Assembly (NCBI GenBank): GCA_018697195.1
Contig: CM031871.1
Span: 125,909-189,908, forward strand
Direction: 5' to 3'
DNA length: 64,000 bases
Source of the DNA: Certhia americana
Lineage: Eukaryota; Chordata; Aves; Passeriformes; Certhiidae
Shown here: positions 11,931 to 23,581 of the stretch, piece after piece
How the letters are laid out: every line of letters begins with the position of its first letter
Numbering within the stretch: the stretch's first letter is position 1
Notes under the pieces: generated by a model
What the model was told of the DNA's origin: nothing
Databases searched by the model: none
What the model saw: the letters and a program-made list of their open reading frames with translations, nothing else
Program-made: the position numbers and the translations under genes

Positions 11931-13192
11931 GGAGCTGTCTGTTCCTAATGAGTCTTAAAGAGCCACCTCTTTTTCTGCCTCCTGACCACTTGGTTGCTAT
12001 TTCCAGCAGCATTTTTAGTCTGCAGTTGACAATGAGGAATGTCCAAACTAAAAGGCTGCCTGAAAAAGGACATAGTCTTGTAAATGCTAATGAGCACATC
12101 AGTTTTTCATTGCTGGAGGTATTAACATATATGACAAAATTCATGCGAGTTTAGTGCTTTCCCACACAACAATAGGGAATATGCATTCAGGCTTCACTGG
12201 ATGCCACTCATCTGAATTTCAATTGTTTCTTCTCCCTCAGTAAAAGTTCTAGAAAGCTTTGGCTTTGTCAAGATGACTGATCAGAGCCCACATTTCCACA
12301 GAGATGTTGCTGAGTGAGCCGAGTGTAGCAGAAAAGCCGTACAGAGAAAATCTTACTGATGGATGTTTGTGTTCTCCCCAAAAATGGAACTTCTGTGATT
12401 TTAATACATGCATGTTTTGGCATACACTTGATTCATGAAAAAGTACCATTAAAAATGGCAGTTGTTTGAGTCTTTGAGCGATGGATGCCAATTTTGATGA
12501 CTGATTAACATGTGACATGCAATGATTAATGAAAGGAAATCAAGCTTGTGTAACTGAATACTCATTTCTTCAAGTCAGTGGTCAACTGATCTGTCTTCTT
12601 ACCACAAATGTCATCTGACTTCACATTCCAATGAAATGGATAAGGGAAATACTAAAAATTCCCTGCAGCTTTTACACTAAGGCCAGTCCTTCTTTTGTTT
12701 AACATTAAATTATTTGGACAATTTCAAAATTACTGCATTTATGTGACTTCCTGATTGATCTTCTCCTTTTTATCTGTCATTCAGTCTCAAGCCAATGCTA
12801 CTTAAATCACAGCAATTACCATATCAAAGCCAGGCTTAAGCAAAACCAGTCATTGAGGCTAGGAAAATTACAAGAAATAGTATTTGAAAGTTTTTTGTGG
12901 AATCTATTTGGTTTTGATTAGTGCACTTTCTCTCCTAAACTGTACTGGTTTGCAAATTCCTTAAACAATACTGATACTACTCTTTTAGGAGAGAAATGAG
13001 GCATCACTGTCTTGCACCTACATCTGGATGAGGGCAACAACGTAGCCCCTTTGTTTTGGGGAAAAATTCCTCCAGATACACATGCATAAAAGAAAAACCA
13101 AAACCACTAAGCAACCAAACAAACCAAAACCACGGAAGAATACACGAGAGGTAAAAAAGAGAATGAATGTGTTCACACCAGGCCTGAGAGGG
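11931..13192. other. Unique DNA ending in an A/C-rich stretch, no gene seen
   Basis: No coding sequence or known repeat is seen. From about 13,085 to 13,140 the sequence becomes A/C-rich with repeated AACCAAAACCA-like words leading toward the poly-A tract. Open frames on both strands across 13004-13369 are lysine or phenylalanine runs created by the homopolymer. Confidence 0.5.
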
Positions 13193-13242
<50 letters not shown>

Positions 13243-13284
13243 AAAGAAACAACAAAAAGAAAGAAAGAGGAAAAAAAAAAAAAA
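13193..13284 (+). repeat. Long poly-A tract
   Basis: An uninterrupted run of 48 A occupies 13193-13240. It is followed by A-rich sequence with scattered G and C and a second run of 14 A at 13271-13284. Avian CR1 elements do not end in poly-A, so this is not a CR1 tail. It could be the tail of an unrecognised retrocopy or simple slippage expansion. Exact length in an assembly is unreliable. Confidence 0.9.
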
Positions 13285-16200
13285 GAGGGCAGGTACTCCA
13301 ACTCAAGAAATGGAGGATTTCTGGTTCTTGTGGGTAGGGCTCATATCTCATTCCTTGGGACCACATTAGTTGGATCCTTTGGTCTTGTCAGCTCTAGTGC
13401 ACAACTGCTCCTGTGCTCTAGTGCCTGTTCCTTCAGCCTGAATTCATTCCTGGACAAAACTCTTTTCCATCCCAAAGGAAGAAATTTGAATAGTGATAAT
13501 AGCAGGTACCAATACATCTGCTAAGGAAAAGATGACCTAATAGATTATTTTCAAATATTAGACAAGTAGAGGATTCCTTGCTATTAAATATTATTGCTTC
13601 CATCTCTTCTCTTCTGTCCATCAAGCATTACTTTGTGACAATCTGTAGCTCAGAGATAATTGTTAAGTTTTATTCCAATTATATTACTAACCCTGTAACT
13701 CATACTATGCATAATCTTAGCTATCTAAAATGATTCTGTGGGAGGGCTGGCTTTCAATTAAAGCCAACATTTTTAGCATTTCTTTCCCCTCCATTGTGCA
13801 AAAATTAGCAGCAATTTCTAACAGAATGATATGAATTATGATAATAAAAATTATTGCTGAAAAATTTTATACTTTTCCGCTTAAATATGCTGTGCTACTA
13901 TTCTTTAGAGTTTAGCTAATCTGATTTGGCAAAAACATCTTCTCAAAGTTTCATTATCCCTTGGCTGATGTCAAGTTAGTCTTTAACTACAAAAACATTT
14001 CCTTTCCATAAGTTTAATTGTCATAAAGTTAATTTCTTTTCCATGCTAAAAGAGGTGAAAGATTTTAGAATTTACAGTTTTGACCATTAATAGTATTTTC
14101 TTTACTGGAGCTGCACTCTGCTACATGAGCAAAAGAAACTGTTGCTAAATTTCTCTTGTTATCATCTTGCCAAAAAGTTATAGTCTCCAGCTGGAGTTAC
14201 TCCAGATTTTTATTAACATACATAGAATTAGAGCGAATTGCAAATTTTCCAAAAGACGGAAAAAGATTCTCAGACTTTAATCTGGAGATATAAGGTTCTT
14301 ATTTTTATCTACAATGATGAAGATTAGGAACACTCCTAATAAAGCTAGTAGAATCAGCACTAGTGAAAAGTCAGTGCAAATGAGATTAGAATCAGGTGGA
14401 TTGATCAGATTGGAAATAATCTTTCCCTGTCAGATTCAAAATCTGGTTCAGACTTAATTTATGAGTGGACTAGGGGCCACGATGATCTCTCTCACGAATA
14501 CACAGGCTTTGGTTATGTATTAAGGCAAGTGGAAGCTTGGTTGTTGACTGGCAGCAGCAACCTTGATCCTGAATAGTTGTTGTCAGTCTATTTCATAAAT
14601 TTGACCCAATAGGACAATGCCTATTGCAAAGGACAATGGGTATCAATCAATAGAATTATTATTCAGTTGCTAATCTGGAGAGAGTAAGATGGAAGCCACG
14701 GGCAGTAAGGAGGTATGAAAGAAGCACATTCCACATTCATATTCAACCCTCACCGGGAGGGAGTAAATACAACCAACAAATGTGTAAGAAGTATTTGATG
14801 AAAGGAGCAGGATGAAAGCTTTCAGTCCTCAAAACTGGATTAACTCTTGTTACTGAGGTTGGCTGTGCCACTGATGATGTGAAAATCAGAGTGGAACAAT
14901 CCTCTGTTTTCTTCCATTTCCACTGTACAAAGGTAAATCACAGAATTGTTTAAAAAGTGAGATTTTGTCGTAAGCCTTCATGAATCTCAGCATGAAACAA
15001 TGTCTAGAGCATTAAAATAATTGTGTAGCAAAATCACTTATTGTAATTTGATGAGGTGCTCTGATTCCAAAAGAGTAAAGGTCCTCTGCTTTCATTTTCA
15101 GCTGCTCTTGAATAAAATTCTGAAAAAAAAAAGAAGAGTCTGGAAAAGAATTCATATGGGATGTATTTACCATGCTTTATTTTAGAATCCACTTCAGTGG
15201 CCTGTCTTGCAGACATTGTTCATGAACCCTGATAGCCACACGGTTTACATTTATAGAAGGATTATTACCATATGGAGAAGATATAAAAGTGTGTGTTAAA
15301 TGCATAGTCTCATATATTTCATAATAAAAAATTTAAAGCTTTTCCAGGTAGAGCAGGAGCAGCACTACCCAAGGGTCTCTGAGAATATCCATATAGACAT
15401 AGGCTTCTACTCCAGTCAGCAACTGGGAACCACCTTGATTGAAGTTATTAATTTTTGTGTTTTTAGATTCGTTTGAAGCCAAAAATTGGTAAGAACTCTA
15501 AGATTCCACTTGGTTTTCCCCTTCTTTTGGTTTTTCTTACTAATGAGAATAATTGTATAAAATGTCTAATTTTCATTCATCTATTTTGGCTTATCTTCAA
15601 TATCTAAAATTTGTGAGGTATTTACTATAGGCTTTTGAAATGAATTTGCTGTCCCAGAAGTTTCTGATTGTAGTGAGGATAAGCGCAATTAAAAAACTCC
15701 TTTTTTAAAAAAAAAAAGCTCCTCCTAAAAGAGGCAAATTATAATTTTTTTCAACAAATACGGTACATACAGATATCTTAAAGTCAATGCTGTTAGTTGT
15801 CTAAAAATTTGATTTAAAGATGTAAATTTAAAATTGTGTTCCAACCAGGAAATCCTAGTTGCCAGTTATATAATTAATCCACTAGATCATGCTATCGCTT
15901 AGCTCCGCTATTAAGAAATGTGTGTCTATGTAGCCTCTCTGCAATGGGGCCTCCTGATGAGATAATGAATTAGGGAACAATGATGGGTTGTTATGTAATG
16001 AAACCAAACTCCTTATAATCTACAGCTGTGCTGGTTAAACAAAACAAAAAAAAAATGCTGTTCAGCCTATTCTTTTGAGAGGTCTTATTCTGTGTTTAGC
16101 CCCTCCTTTAAAAAACACTCCATAAAAAAGCTGTCCAGGATCCCTTTTCCAAGGTTAAAAGCCTACTGTGTCTTGTGAGAACTTAGATGTAAGGAAGAAT

Positions 16201-17123
16201 AGGCAAAAAATCAGATAAAAGAGGTTGAATATTAGAGGAAAGAAACCAGAGTCTGAAAGCAGACAGGTATCTGAAGATGCAGACCTGTGCCTAATGAGAT
16301 TTTCTGAAGTGCATAAGCAGGTTAGGGCTGGGAAGATGGATGCCTGACTTAGTTAGTTGTGTCTGAAAATCTCACTTGGCTCTATTAGCCCCTTTTAGTC
16401 TTCTCAATAGCTTTGAAAATTTGGCTAAGGGAACTGAAAATTGTTTTCTCTATTCTCGAAACCTGGCAAGTCCTGTGTGCCCTGGGTGTTGGGGAAGTTC
16501 CAGTGATTTACAATGGACAGATTTTGTCATCTGTCCTCCTGGTTTAGGGGCAATGTGTTCCAGACAGTGCAGGCCATTACGACAGCCAAGAATTCCTCTT
16601 TATTTTGGCGGGGGTTTATAGTATCTGCTCAGTGTGGTAAACTTATTTGTGAGGCACGTGTGCTGCCATATGAACTAATCTGTCACAAGAAAATAAGGTG
16701 CGTTCTTTGTTCAGAAATGCTCAGCAATGCAGTACACATGTGTTTGCTTTCACTTGAGCTCCACCTCAGCAATTCACAGGGGGTCTAAAACCTGGACTTT
16801 CCCAAGCTGTTCCTGCCTTGGCTCCCACTCACTCTAGGCAGAAAAGGCAATTGTGTTCCTTTGTTTGCCTTCTCCAGTTCTGAGGTTGCTGCCTGGTATA
16901 AATTAGTTCTTTTTCTATTTTTTGCATAATACAGATTAAATTCTATCTTTAATTCTTAGCACAGGTTTGAAGCTTGTCTCTATGTCCTCACAGCTGGAGA
17001 CCACCTTTTTTCTATTTTTTTCTTTTGTTTTTTTATTTTCTCTCTGTATTCTACCTGTTAATAAGGGTAGGCACTGCAGGCTTCTGGTCTGGGAAAACCA
17101 GCCAGGTATATCCCTTTATAAAA
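13285..17123. other. AT-rich, repeat-poor unique DNA, no gene seen
   Basis: No recognisable repeat or protein-coding segment. The part from about 13,735 to 16,030 is notably AT-rich and rich in TAAT, ATTA and TTTGCAT-like words, without low-complexity runs. That is the look of conserved noncoding DNA, but conservation cannot be judged from one sequence. Confidence 0.5.
13735..14110. promoter_or_regulatory. Possible conserved noncoding element
   Basis: The segment combines high AT content, few simple repeats and many homeodomain-like words (CAATTAAAG, AAATTAGC, GAATTATGATAATAAAA, TTTAATTG, AGTTAATT). This resembles vertebrate developmental enhancers. It is inference only, and ordinary AT-rich intron sequence is an equally good explanation. 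Confidence 0.2.
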
Positions 17124-17148
17124 GGATGGATGGATGGATGGATGGATG
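17124..17148. repeat. (GGAT)6 microsatellite
   Basis: Six tandem GGAT units, reading GGATGGATGGAT and onward, form a small tetranucleotide microsatellite. Confidence 0.9.
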
Positions 17149-17523
17149 ACATGAGTGCTTAAACATTCAAAATAAAAGCCACTAAATAATGAATGAGAAC
17201 TGGAAGATAACACAAAAAAACCACTTTTTTTTTTGGTCTTTCCATGAGTTTGCAAGTCAGCAAGATAAATGTAGCAACTGCAGAAGGCCCAGTGATATGG
17301 CAAGGCTTCAAACCCCCCTTGCTGTTGCATTGTGCTCTGTTCCTCTAATGCTGAGGATGTGCTTCTCAAAAAAATGTAACTGATCAGAGGAGACACAGGG
17401 ACAGATATGGAAACTAATCCATAGCTGACCCTGCTTTATACAGGATTTTGTAGCTGATTGGATTTGTAGTGAAGACAACTACAAAAAGAAACCATTTAGT
17501 AGCAATTCTGTTTAAAACATTTT

Positions 17524-17549
17524 GGGGGGGGGGGGGGGGGGGGGGGGGG
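17524..17549 (+). repeat. 26-G homopolymer
   Basis: There are 26 consecutive G, followed by TGGAGGTGGAG. A run this long can fold as a G-quadruplex in many registers and is prone to replication and sequencing error, so its true length is uncertain. The flanks are ordinary AT-rich DNA. Confidence 0.85.
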
Positions 17550-20500
17550 TGGAGGTGGAGATTATTTAGGCAGTAACTCCAGAAAATTCAAATAAAAAAA
17601 AAACTTCCCACCAAACAGGGAACAAGGCACTTGATTTGTTAGGGCTGAATGTAATTATAAAAATTCTGATCAATTCTAGTCCTGAGATGGTAATCATGTT
17701 ACCATGGGTGCAAAGGCCTGAAGCAAGAAGGTAAAAAGAAGAACATATCTGCTCTTTTACCCCATTTTTAAGTCAAAAACATGTGGCTTGAATGCATCTT
17801 TGCTTGTTTATAATTAAATTTTCCTGAGCAATACATGAGTTGGCCATTTCTCAACTGTCTGGGGCATCTGTTTTCACATACTTGGGTTTGGGATTTTTTT
17901 TGTTGGTTTTTGGTTTTTTTAATTGGACTTCCTGTAAAACAAAAGCAGGAATGGATGCAAACTTATAATTGGATGTGCCGTTTGGGTACAGACAGCTGGA
18001 ATAAAAACTGCATGAATCCAATTCTGTCCTTAGTTACTCTTAGATAATCTTATGGAGCTTAAATTCTACAGGTGTAGAGGAGAGACAAAACTATTCTTAA
18101 TTGTTCTGTGTAAAGCAGCCTTGTCCTCTAAGAAAACACACCATTAGCAACCCTTAACCAAAATAACCTGGGCTCAGGGTTTTCTTTCAGTTTGTCCCTG
18201 CTGTTTGTGAGAGCTGATGTCAAAATATTTGATTTGCATGTTTTTTAATATCTCTTCTGGAACCTGATTTTTTTGAACACTTAAGTAAACTGTGAGTGGC
18301 TTTGGTAACATAAAAAAACACCCACGATGTTGGGCCACTGGACCATTAACTATCCAAGGAGCTAAAAGCTCTTAAACTTTTGTTACACACAAACTCATCC
18401 TGGCTTGGTGTCACAGGCTCTCTGATTTAATTTTTTTTTTTTTCCTGCTGTTCTTCATAGACTTCTGGCACTTGGAAACGAAGAGTGGTCATTCTTTTCT
18501 CAGCAATGGCATTTAATATCAAGATGTTTATTTTCACTCTGCCAGTGAAATACATTTGTTGTCCATTTTAAAGTAACTTTGAGCTTCTGATGTTAAATCT
18601 ATGGAGGAAAACCCGCATCATTTTATTTAAAGCATTTCAACAGTATTGTGGCCTGCTTTAGGTTTAGGGTTTTTTTCTACTGTGTTATAGTATTTTTATT
18701 TATCATATGATGTAAAAAATGTATGTTCTGAATGAGGCAGATATGTAACCATTTGAGAGAAAATATCCAGTAGCAGAAGAACGTGCCCACAGTAGTTTAA
18801 GTTTTCTTGTTTGGTTTTCTAAGTATCAGAAATGGTACAACCTAAGAAGGGTACAAGCAAATCATTCTTCAAAGTTACTTTTAAGTTTTAAAGTACTTGA
18901 CTTTGTGCAATTTTTTTTTCAGTTTTTCTCTTTCTAAATTTGTGCCATTATTTGATCTGTTGCTTCAAAATATATATTTTAGTTTCTAAAGGGAGAATTT
19001 TTTACTTTGTTCCATAATAGTGACAAACTGCAAGGATTTGGGATGTACCTGCAACTCTACACAGCCAGACTTACCAGTAGAAAGATGCAGATTATATTGT
19101 CTGTGTTTCATGTGGTTTTTTCTTCAGACTTCTGACTTTTCCATGTAAAATTTTGTCTGTTTTAGATAAAGAATCAGGTTTTCTGGGTTTTGTTTTGTTT
19201 ATTTTGAAGCAGTTTAATGCTCTTCAAAGACAGATTATATTCAGATAGACTTAGCAGGTGTCTTAGAAGAAATAAGTGAAGAGTGCAAAGAAGATGCCAA
19301 AATAGATGAGTAAGTGTATTTAATACTGTGCTAGTTAGCGCAAGGAATTAAATATTGTTTATATAAACTCTTGGTGGCCCCACATACAATTAGTTCCTCT
19401 TTCACTGTGAAGTCATAGAGGGATTGTCTTTAGAAACTCAATAATGGAATAATTTCTTCTTTTTGGCAGAACTGGAGCAAAAAATAGATCACAGAAAGTT
19501 TTTTTATATCAGAAACTTTCTTAGGTGAAGGTGATAGGGCCTGGTGTGATCTCTTTTCTCTCTTCTTTGCTTCAGTTCCCTGTTGCTTTTATTGCCCTGT
19601 TCATATACGTCATTGCTTCAGCTCTGGTTTGAAATTTTTCTTCATAATACAGAATTCCCCGTGGAACATAAACATCAATATTTCTGTCTAGGAGACAGAT
19701 CTGTCGGGGTAGACACATTTTTCCCCCCATCACTTAAATGTCTTTCTGAACCAATAGTTATCTGCTCATCTTTTGCACAGTCTTTTAGTTCATTTTTCAG
19801 ATGCCTGAGTACTGGCAAAATTTTGATAAGCCATGGAAAAATATGCCCATGCTGTATGTTTCTGTGAAGCCTGTTTTGCTTGCATGATGTTTTGAATCTA
19901 GTCCAGTGAGTGAAATTTAGTACGTGAATGATACAATAAGTATGGTTAATATTCACTTTTGTGTCTTTCTGTACTGAGCTGTAGAATTATTTTTCTGGCT
20001 ATTTCTAGTTTTCCTTATAATCAGATATTATAGTGCATTGCATACAGTAGTGAATCTTTCCCTTGATTCACTGCTATAAGGCATTATTCCACTACACTAA
20101 TGATTGTGACCATTTTCCTTTTTCCCAAATCAGTGAAGTCTCTGCTAGCACACAAAAATTTATGCAATTATTCTTTTTTTTTTTTTTTTTCTGAATTAAA
20201 AAAAATGGTACCTAAGAGTTTTGGGATAACAGGTAGCTTAAAGGATTAGAAAAATTCCAAACAGTCCCACTATGGAAGCTGTTTAGGGATACATTAGCCA
20301 GTTTAGATAAAATAACAGCTAACAGCAGTCCTCCCACAAACCTCAAATGGAACTCTCTTTGTAATTAAAAACTGTTTGGCCACTTTTCTCCTTTAATTTT
20401 TCATGGTTTTCCTATCTCTGCACTTTGTGCAGAAGCATCAAGAAAACACAATACTCTTCGGGAGACTCAAGGGATTATGATAAGCATCAGTCATTGTAAA

Positions 20501-21653
20501 CGGCCATCTGAACCTTCAAGGTATTTGAGCTTTGCCCGTGGCTAATTTCTGTCTGGCTCTGGGGGGAATAGCTCAGGATAACAATTTTCCCCTGGTAATG
20601 TACCTGAAGATGCTATTTTTTCACCAAAGAGGCTTTTAAGAAAGTTTTCTTCCCTCTTTCAGGACATCAGTTTGCAAAGCATTCCTTTGATTTTTCTACC
20701 ACAATAGGAAAGGAGGGGGGTGAGGGAGCAAACTCCAGCCTACAACCTCTGTAATTTCTTTCTTTTGGCTGGTGCTGCTTATCTGCTTGCTTAAAGTGCT
20801 GCTAGGGATTGCTAATGCATAACACAGGGTCTGCCAGTTGCCCTTTTGCTGTTGATACAGCTCTTAATGTGCATTTAGAGTAAACAGGTAAAACGTCTGG
20901 GTAGCTGGAAAGAAAAGAGCAACGAAGCCAGTTCATTTGATGAAGCACTACAAGTGGAGTTCTGCCCTTAGCCATACCTGAGCAAGCTGCAGGGTAGGAT
21001 TTTGGGTGGAAATGGTGACAGACTTTATTTGGATGTGTTTTGTGGAAAAGCCAGACGGTAACAGCATTGAGAAGCCTGTAGTTACAAGCTTCTGCCATTG
21101 GCACCATGCTCAAAAACTTCAGGGAGAAAACATCCCAGTAATGACTTGGGAAATTACCTCTTTCCAAGGATATTTCCAAGGAGTTTAGAGTGTTTTGACA
21201 GAAGGATTTTTTGATATTTTTGAAGATCAGTATGGAAGTGCAGAAACTTACAAGTAGAATAAATGCAGAATTAAAAGTAGAATAGGCATTTGACTGATCA
21301 AAAACTAGTTGGAAAGTTTTGATATTTGTTTTATATGAGAACAAAAGTGCAGATAATTTCCTTTTGGTTGTGTAAGAATATATCTATGTTGAAATGACAA
21401 CTCTTGAAAATGAAATTTTTGTGTCTTCCAAGTGAGTACTATTTTCATCCAGCTTACAAACAATTAGCATTGCATTTAGTCAGGAAAAGAGGAAATGGGG
21501 CTGTGAATTCTTTATTGTTATTAATCTTGTTTGTCATTTCTCTTGCATCTGGGAAGCTTCTTCTAGAATATTCAGAGTTGACAAAGAACTATATCCCCAC
21601 ATAGCCACAGCAATTCATGATGCAGAATATTTTAATGTTCTTAAAATATTATG
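17550..21653. other. Unique DNA with scattered poly-T runs, no gene seen
   Basis: Poly-T runs occur at 18431-18443 and 20174-20190, and a G/T-rich stretch lies near 17,881-17,921. The longest open frame in the window, 180 codons on the minus strand at 20802-21344, lies here. Its translation shows no recognisable domain and no family similarity, and I treat it as chance. Confidence 0.5.
20174..20190. repeat. Poly-T run of 17
   Basis: Seventeen T are followed shortly by AAAAAAAA, giving a small T/A dyad. This is simple sequence with no inferred role. Confidence 0.8.
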
Positions 21654-21707
21654 TTCTTATCATGCTGTAAAGTCAAAGTGTGTTTGACTTTACAGCATGA
21701 TAAAGAA
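21654..21707. repeat. Near-perfect long hairpin (21-bp perfect stem, 5-nt loop)
   Basis: The left arm at 21657-21677 (TTATCATGCTGTAAAGTCAAA less its last base is 20 nt) is the exact reverse complement of the right arm at 21683-21703. The arms are separated by GTGTG. Past a single bulged A at 21704, three further base pairs form between 21654-21656 and 21705-21707. It is not part of a recognised transposon. The likely origins are a template-switch (snap-back) mutation or, less likely, a selected RNA hairpin. The stem is shorter than most microRNA precursors. Confidence 0.9.
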
Positions 21708-23538
21708 GAATGGGTAGCTATTTTCAGAGACAGGCATACTTCATCCATCTCTGTCTGTTATTTAATTCTGAATCTCAAGAAATATAATCTACAGTACAAT
21801 ATAAGACTTGGTTTCTGTAGCTTCATTAGTGAAGCACAGATCTGCCCTCCCAGCCAATGTTTCAATCTGTACTTCAGTCTGACATGTGCTTAAATCTCTT
21901 ATTAATTGTCTGGTTTAAGACAAGCTTCACTAGCATCCTAGGCAGAAAAAAGGAAAGCCACACAGGATGACAGTTTACTTTTCTTGCAGAACTGAGCATG
22001 TAGCTACACATACCAGAGGATAAACCACTCAAAGTTGTCCCTGGAGTAGCAGAGTACAAATCAAAGTTGAGATGAGGCTGCACTGAAGTGTAGTGAGACA
22101 TTGCGGTTAAATCCTGTGTTTGGAGTGCTCTGCAATGTGGAACCTCTTTGATGAATCTGTTCTAGCACCAAATATCTATTCCATGATTTTGCTTGCAGTG
22201 CAGTGTTTAGAGAAGCTTTTCTAAATAAATTGTGCAGCAAATACGAGGCAGAACAGAAAATAGACAGGAGCTGGAAGTATGCTCTCAGTTTGTTTTTTCT
22301 GTTAGCTTCTTTATAAATTCTCTGTAACATGTTGGTATTTTTCCTCTTTTGTTCTTGCTTCTCCTCAACAAGCTGGCTGGTTTGGCATCTTATACATGTG
22401 GATATTTTTAGCAACACTTGAAAAACTCAGAGATGGATTCCTGCTGCTGATCAGCCAATGATGTGTTCTCCTGTAGTTGCCATCAAAATATCTCTGATCT
22501 CCTTCCTTGGCATTCTTACTTACCTTTTTTTTTTTTTTTCTTCCCAATAGCTGTAATATTTATTTCCTAGCAATTGTTCTCTCTTTTGAGGGAAGGAGAC
22601 ATATGGATTCTAGCTGCTACTCTGTCTGTCTTTTGCTTAGACTTGACTCTCTGAGTAAACACCTGTCAAAAACTTCAGAGGTGTATTTCCATGGTGATTG
22701 CAACATGTTTACTGTAGTATCTGTCTTATATTTTTTTGGTGTAAGCAATCCCTCTTTGTCTTTGCATGGCTTTTTGTGATTCTGCAGGAATATGCCTTAC
22801 AGGAGTTCTGTCAAAATAACATTTCTTTGTATTTAATGCAATGGGTTTTTTTTTAATTAAAGAATTACTAAAATGGGAGAGAAATTGTCTTCTGAACAAA
22901 GACTGTAGAGTAGGTTTTCTTTTTTTTTATTTTTTTAAGACCTACCAAATACAGCTCCTGATGCAGTAGCTGCCTTATATAGAAACGTGAGTTTGCTCAC
23001 TCTAAACTCAAATAAAATGTTCTTAGTTATTACCAGCTGTTTATTAGCAATGGCAGTTTTCATATCAAAGCTTGCTGAATCAGTATCCTGTTTCCTGGCC
23101 CCTCTCAGGACACGTGCTGGGTGCCTGTGCAGTACTTACTGCTGTGTTCCAGAGACATTTCTTGCTGAAGTTTTGCTAAGATAAAAATCAGTCTGAAATG
23201 CAGGTAAACAGGTAAAAGGCAAACCTGATGGTGGGGCAAGATTGGGTTCACCTCTGCTTACCTGGAGTGCTGTGTGACTGCCACTGCACCTACCCAGCTC
23301 TCAGTCCACAGCACAGGTATCCTTTTACAACTGGGTCAACCAAGGACACATTTTTACACGATTTCAGTAGGAGAGCTCTGCCACCTACATTGCTGAAATG
23401 AAATGTTCTTTATTTCTTTCTAATTCTCCTTGCTTTTGAGGGCCAGATTTCCGACCCCCAAAATACATGAGCTGGATTCCAACCAGATTTCTGATTAGCA
23501 GATTTTCTGGGAGGCCCTCAAGGAACCATGGGGACCTG
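21708..23538. other. Unique DNA, no gene seen
   Basis: Contains a 15-T run at 22525-22539 that ends in a splice-acceptor-like CCCAATAG at 22543-22550, without a believable exon after it. There are also T-rich stretches near 22,845 and 22,920. No repeat family is recognised. Confidence 0.5.
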
Positions 23539-23581
23539 GCTGTCTTTGTGAGCTCTCTCTACCTCAGCTCACAAAGACAGC
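23539..23581. repeat. Perfect 16-bp inverted repeat
   Basis: GCTGTCTTTGTGAGCT at 23539-23554 pairs without mismatch with AGCTCACAAAGACAGC at 23566-23581, around an 11-base pyrimidine-rich loop. The arms have mixed composition, so a perfect 16-bp match at this distance is unlikely by chance. No transposon ends or target duplications are evident. Confidence 0.9.

Noticed and set aside
13004..13369. Open frames of 95-120 codons on both strands
   Set aside because: They are lysine or phenylalanine runs created by the poly-A tract and its flanks.
20802..21344. 180-codon minus-strand open frame, the longest in the window
   Set aside because: No domain, motif or family resemblance, no splice context, and a length reachable by chance in 64 kb of six-frame AT-rich sequence.
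21654..21707. Confident microRNA gene call
   Set aside because: The stem is shorter than most precursors, the loop is only 5 nt, perfect pairing is atypical of animal pre-miRNAs, and I recognise no known mature sequence.
22525..22550. Strong splice-acceptor-like sequence (15 T followed by CCCAATAG)
   Set aside because: The sequence that follows does not encode a recognisable peptide and has no good donor context that I can support. Poly-T followed by AG is common in this AT-rich DNA.
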